From Butyricicoccus sp. (GTDB lineage Bacteria > Bacillota > Clostridia > Oscillospirales > Butyricicoccaceae), in assembly GCA_031293105.1 (NCBI GenBank), contig JAUMSA010000072.1:1-8056 (forward strand): a stretch of DNA of 8,056 nucleotides, read 5' to 3'. The notes beneath the pieces are model-generated. The model searched no databases and was not told the origin of the DNA. It saw nothing but the letters and a program-made list of their open reading frames with translations. The translations under genes were made by a program, and so were the position numbers. Below are positions 5,589 to 8,056 of this stretch, piece by piece; the stretch's first letter is position 1; each line of letters begins with the position of its first letter.

Positions 5589-5589
5589 T
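5560..5589 (+). promoter_or_regulatory. candidate internal promoter before modB
   Basis: -35 TTGAAA (5560-5565, 5/6), an 18-bp spacer and a perfect extended -10 TGT-TATAAT (5584-5589), inside the last codons and stop of modA. Start would fall near 5596, directly before the terminator-like hairpin. It may supply modBC transcription that begins at the hairpin, or be a coincidence created by the TAA stop context. Confidence 0.4.
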
Positions 5590-5597
5590 CGATTTCG

Positions 5598-5628
5598 GCG
5601 GCGTGGGGCGCACCCGCGCCGCTTTTTT
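5598..5628 (+). terminator. intercistronic intrinsic terminator between modA and modB
   Basis: A ten-pair stem (5598-5607 with 5613-5622; GC pairs except one T-G wobble), a five-base loop GCGCA and an uninterrupted T6 tract (5623-5628). It begins 10 bases after the modA stop and ends 13 bases before the modB start. modB and modC are needed with modA, so it probably acts as a partial terminator that lowers modBC relative to modA, and may also protect the modA mRNA 3' end. Confidence 0.82.
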
Positions 5629-5641
5629 CTGGGGGATTCGT

Positions 5642-6325
5642 ATGGACTGGTTTCCGCTTTACAACTCACTACGCATTGCGTTCATCTCCACAATCATCAC
5701 CTTTTTTACCGGCATCCTTGCCGCGTATTATATCGCGCGGGTGCCGCGCGCGCTCAAGGGCGCACTCGACTGCCTGCTGACCCTGCCCATGGTGCTGCCG
5801 CCCACGGTGGTTGGCTTTTTTTTGCTGCGCCTGCTCGGCCCGCGCGGCACGATCGGCCAGTATCTGCTTTCCTGGTGGAATCTGCGCATCACAATGACCT
5901 GGTATGCCGCCATTTTTGCGACTACATTCGTCACCTTCCCGCTCATGTACCGCACCGCGCGCGGCGCGTTTGAAAGCTTTGACCGCAATCTGCTGTATGC
6001 CGGACGCACGCTCGGTCTGTCGAACCCCTATCTCTTCTGGCGGGTGCTGTTACCCGGCTGCAAGCAGGGCATTCTGGCCGGGATCGTGCTGTCCTTTGCG
6101 CGCGGCCTGGGCGAATACGGCGCGACCAGTATGGTTTCGGGCTACACCCCTGGCCGGACGGCGACCATATCCACGACCGTCTATCAGCTTTGGCGGGAAT
6201 CCAACGACGCTTTGGCCTATCGCTGGGTGTTCATCAACCTCATCATCTCGTTTGCCGTGCTGCTGGCCGTCAATCTGCTGGAAAAGAAAAACCGAAAGGG
6301 GGCGCCCCGCCGTGCTGGAAGCTAA
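5642..6325 (+). CDS. modB: ModB, molybdate ABC transporter permease
   Basis: A 227-aa inner-membrane permease with about five hydrophobic segments (roughly 10-32, 45-66, 86-108, 141-155, 196-214). The ModB-type LPMVLPPTVVGFFLL (48-62) and the coupling-loop EAA motif around ESFDRNLLYAGRTLGLSNPY (111-130) that docks on ModC are clear, followed by ARGLGEYGAT (153-162) and the PGRTATISTTVY stretch typical of ModB. The ATG at 5642 is chosen because GGGGGA lies five bases upstream and the protein then starts at the usual MDWFPLYNSLRIA. Upstream in-frame GTG codons fall within the hairpin. It overlaps modC by 14 bases, indicating coupled translation of the two membrane-complex subunits. Confidence 0.95.
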   Translation: MDWFPLYNSLRIAFISTIITFFTGILAAYYIARVPRALKGALDCLLTLPMVLPPTVVGFFLLRLLGPRGTIGQYLLSWWNLRITMTWYAAIFATTFVTFPLMYRTARGAFESFDRNLLYAGRTLGLSNPYLFWRVLLPGCKQGILAGIVLSFARGLGEYGATSMVSGYTPGRTATISTTVYQLWRESNDALAYRWVFINLIISFAVLLAVNLLEKKNRKGAPRRAGS

Positions 6326-7343
6326 ATTTGTCAAACGGCTGGACGCCTTCCCGCTCGAAGTCGAGTTAAAAGCCGACCGGCAGGCGATCGCCCTGCTGGG
6401 CGCGTCCGGTTCGGGCAAGTCCATGACCCTGAAATGCATCGCGGGCGTGGAAAAGCCGGATGAGGGCCGCATTGTGCTGGATGGACAGGTGTTGTTTGAC
6501 TCGGCAAAGCGCATCAACGTGCCGCCCCAGCAGCGGCACGTTGGGCTTTTGTTCCAAAATTATGCCCTGTTCCCGACCATGACCGTCTGGCAGAACATCC
6601 GGTGCGGCCTGCGCTGCCTGCCGCGCGCCGAGCAGAACGCCCGCATTGCGGCTCTGATTTCCCGCTTCCATCTGGAAGGGCTGGAAAAGCGCTTGCCTAC
6701 CATGTTATCGGGCGGCCAGCAGCAGCGGGTCGCACTGGCGCGCATGCTGGCCAGCGAGCCGCGCCTGTTGATGCTGGATGAGCCCTTTTCGGCGCTGGAC
6801 AGCTTTCTGCGCTGGGAACTGGAACAGACCATCGCCGAGGTCATCGCCGCCCATGGCGGCGAAACGCTGTTCGTGTCGCACAACCGCGACGAAGCCTATC
6901 GCCTGTGCGACCGGGTAGCCGTGATGGAAAACGGCTGCATTGAGGTAAACAAGCCCAAAAACGACCTGTTCCGCGCCCCGGAGACCCAGGCGGGCGCGCG
7001 GCTGATCGGCTGCGAGAACATCGCGCCCGCAGAGCTTACAGACGGCGTGCTGACCATCCCAGCCTGGGGGCTGCGCTTTACTGGGGTAACCGCGCCCGCG
7101 TATGCAGTACGTGCGGCGGGCATCCCCGCCGATGCCTTACACCGGTGCGAGGCACCGGACGCCTTCTCGGCCCAGGTGCAGCGGGTCATCGAATGCCCAG
7201 CCGATATGCTGGTAGTCGTGCTGCCCGCGGGCGGCGCGCAGCCGCTGCGCTGTCGCCTGCCCAAGGCGGACGGCCTGCGCCTGACGGCCGGGGACCGGAT
7301 TTCCCTGTGTGCCGACCCGCGGCGCATCCATCTGCTGCGCTGA
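6312..7343 (+). CDS. modC: ModC, molybdate ABC transporter ATPase
   Basis: A 343-aa ABC ATPase that energises the importer. Walker A is GASGSGKS (30-37), Q-loop Gln82 is in LLFQNYALFP, the signature is LSGGQQQR (132-139), Walker B is LLMLDEP (152-158), then the D-loop SALD and the switch His190 in FVSHNRDEAYRLCDR. The C-terminal part (about 235-343) is a TOBE/MOP-like regulatory domain, which in ModC proteins can bind molybdate and inhibit transport. The GTG at 6312 is chosen from GGGGG at nine bases and from the position of the first beta strand. An ATG start is absent. The reading frame is open further upstream but lies within modB. The overlap with modB supports translational coupling. Confidence 0.95.
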   Translation: MLEAKFVKRLDAFPLEVELKADRQAIALLGASGSGKSMTLKCIAGVEKPDEGRIVLDGQVLFDSAKRINVPPQQRHVGLLFQNYALFPTMTVWQNIRCGLRCLPRAEQNARIAALISRFHLEGLEKRLPTMLSGGQQQRVALARMLASEPRLLMLDEPFSALDSFLRWELEQTIAEVIAAHGGETLFVSHNRDEAYRLCDRVAVMENGCIEVNKPKNDLFRAPETQAGARLIGCENIAPAELTDGVLTIPAWGLRFTGVTAPAYAVRAAGIPADALHRCEAPDAFSAQVQRVIECPADMLVVVLPAGGAQPLRCRLPKADGLRLTAGDRISLCADPRRIHLLR

Positions 7344-7384
7344 CCGTTCCAATCTGACCTTATGAAAATATCGAAAACTGGTGA

Positions 7385-7413
7385 TTTACGACAGGTCATT
7401 TTCCGAGTACAAT
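7385..7413 (+). promoter_or_regulatory. candidate promoter of the ECF S-component gene
   Basis: -35 TTTACG (7385-7390), a 17-bp spacer and -10 TACAAT (7408-7413), giving a leader of about 35 bases before the ATG. An inverted repeat GTCATT-N10-AATGAC (7395-7400 and 7411-7416) overlaps the spacer and -10 and could be an operator. No terminator separates this gene from modC, so read-through from mod is also possible. No known riboswitch pattern is recognised in the 111-base gap. Confidence 0.5.
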
Positions 7414-7454
7414 GACACCATAAAATATTACCAGACGAAAGAAGGTCTCTACTT

Positions 7455-8006
7455 ATGAAGCGCAGTTCCACCCGCACCGTGATTCTGGCCGCCCTGCTCG
7501 CAGCGTTCACCACGGTCGCCACCATGATTATCAAATTCCCCACCCCGACCCTGGGTTACATCCACCTGGGTGACGGATTGGTATTGCTTTGCGGCGTGCT
7601 GCTTGGCCCCGGCCTGGGTGCCGCGGCAGCTGGTATCGGCTCCATGCTGGCCGACCTGTTTTCCGGCTATGCCGCCTACGCGCCCGCGACACTTATCATC
7701 AAGGCGCTGACCGCCTTTGTCGGCGGTTGGGTGTTCCATCACCTGCATGCGTCGTTCTTCCGCACCCCGGTGCGCACCATCCTGGGCGGCATCCCGGCCG
7801 AGTGCGTGATGGTGCTCGGTTATTACCTGTACGAAGCCGGTATGCTGGTGGTCGGCGGCAGCTCCTTTGCCGCAGCCCTGTCCGCAACCGCTGCCGGTGT
7901 GCCGTTTAACATTGTGCAGGGTGCGGTCGGTGTGATTTTGTCGGTCGTCCTGCTGCCCGTACTGGCACGCGCCAGCGGCGAACTGGATGCTCGCATCCGC
8001 GCTTGA
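7455..8006 (+). CDS. ECF transporter S component (PF07155-like)
   Basis: A 183-aa membrane protein with about five to six hydrophobic helices (roughly 9-26, 40-62, 74-95, 108-133, 137-150, 153-172). The sequence pattern fits energy-coupling-factor S components of the PF07155 group: TPTLGYIHLGDGLVLLCGVL, GIGSMLADLFSGYAAYAPAT, IIKALTAFVGG and PFNIVQGAVGVILSVVL. S components bind a vitamin or related small molecule and recruit a shared EcfAAT module, which is not in this window, so this is a group II system. The substrate cannot be assigned from sequence. Nearness to modABC is not strong evidence for a molybdenum role, because it has its own promoter. ATG follows GAAGG at nine bases. Confidence 0.88.
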   Translation: MKRSSTRTVILAALLAAFTTVATMIIKFPTPTLGYIHLGDGLVLLCGVLLGPGLGAAAAGIGSMLADLFSGYAAYAPATLIIKALTAFVGGWVFHHLHASFFRTPVRTILGGIPAECVMVLGYYLYEAGMLVVGGSSFAAALSATAAGVPFNIVQGAVGVILSVVLLPVLARASGELDARIRA

Positions 8007-8012
8007 CGCTCT

Positions 8013-8048
8013 ACCAAAGTCCTGCTTTTCAGCAGGTCTTTTTTGGTG
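8013..8048 (+). terminator. intrinsic terminator after the ECF S-component gene
   Basis: A CCTGCT/AGCAGG stem with loop TTTC (8021-8036), extended below a T-T mismatch by AAAG/CTTT and followed by T6 (8039-8044). It starts about 10 bases after the stop codon. Confidence 0.85.
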
Positions 8049-8056
8049 TTGTTCAC

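Noticed and set aside
5904..6311. Long N-terminal extension of ModC inside modB
   Set aside because: It is an out-of-frame reading of modB, while the GTG at 6312 gives a normal ABC ATPase N-terminus.
7355..7403. Interleaved inverted repeats (TGACCT/AGGTCA and GAAAA/TTTTC) after modC, resembling a pseudoknot or riboswitch
   Set aside because: The arms are short, the inner loop is 24 bases, and the region lies upstream of the candidate start site of the next gene. Six-base repeats at this distance are common by chance.

Overview
The window reads as ordinary chromosome of a GC-rich Firmicute, most likely a gut-type Clostridia (Oscillospiraceae or Butyricicoccaceae-like). The reasons are consensus sigma-A promoters with 17-bp spacers, strong GGAGG-type ribosome sites, a YqeG phosphatase, PadR plus permease-prefix and ECF S-component genes, and GC-rich codon use. 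The genus is inference. No CRISPR array, insertion sequence, phage gene or attachment site was seen. No non-coding stretch exceeds about 175 bases.

Left part (1-2383): a tRNA-Ser(CGA) gene on the minus strand with its own promoter lies downstream of a two-gene minus-strand unit, a YqeG-family HAD phosphatase overlapping an endonuclease IV-like TIM-barrel protein. Divergent from yqeG is an uncharacterised 250-aa protein with traces of a glycoside hydrolase 18-type barrel. It converges on, and overlaps by six bases, a YbaK-type aminoacyl-tRNA deacylase gene on the minus strand.

Middle part (2384-3713): divergent from ybaK is a PadR repressor gene overlapping a gene for a small 'permease prefix' membrane protein. 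This pair ends at a strong bidirectional terminator shared with the convergent regulator gene.

Right part (3713-8056): a molybdate uptake locus. A minus-strand regulator fuses an excisionase/MerR-type DNA-binding domain to a ModA-like periplasmic-binding-protein domain. It diverges from modA (lipoprotein), modB (permease) and modC (ATPase). The two divergent promoters are both perfect consensus and arranged nearly symmetrically. The expected logic is that ModA captures oxyanion outside the cell, ModB/ModC import it, and the regulator reads the internal oxyanion and controls the shared promoter region. A well-formed intrinsic terminator lies between modA and modB, so modA is probably expressed in excess. 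Downstream is a separate ECF-transporter S-component gene with its own candidate promoter and a terminator near the window edge.

No wholly new system was found. The most interesting points are the modA-modB terminator with a promoter candidate just before it, the symmetric divergent mod promoter with repeated AT-rich elements, and the defective acceptor stem of the tRNA-Ser.
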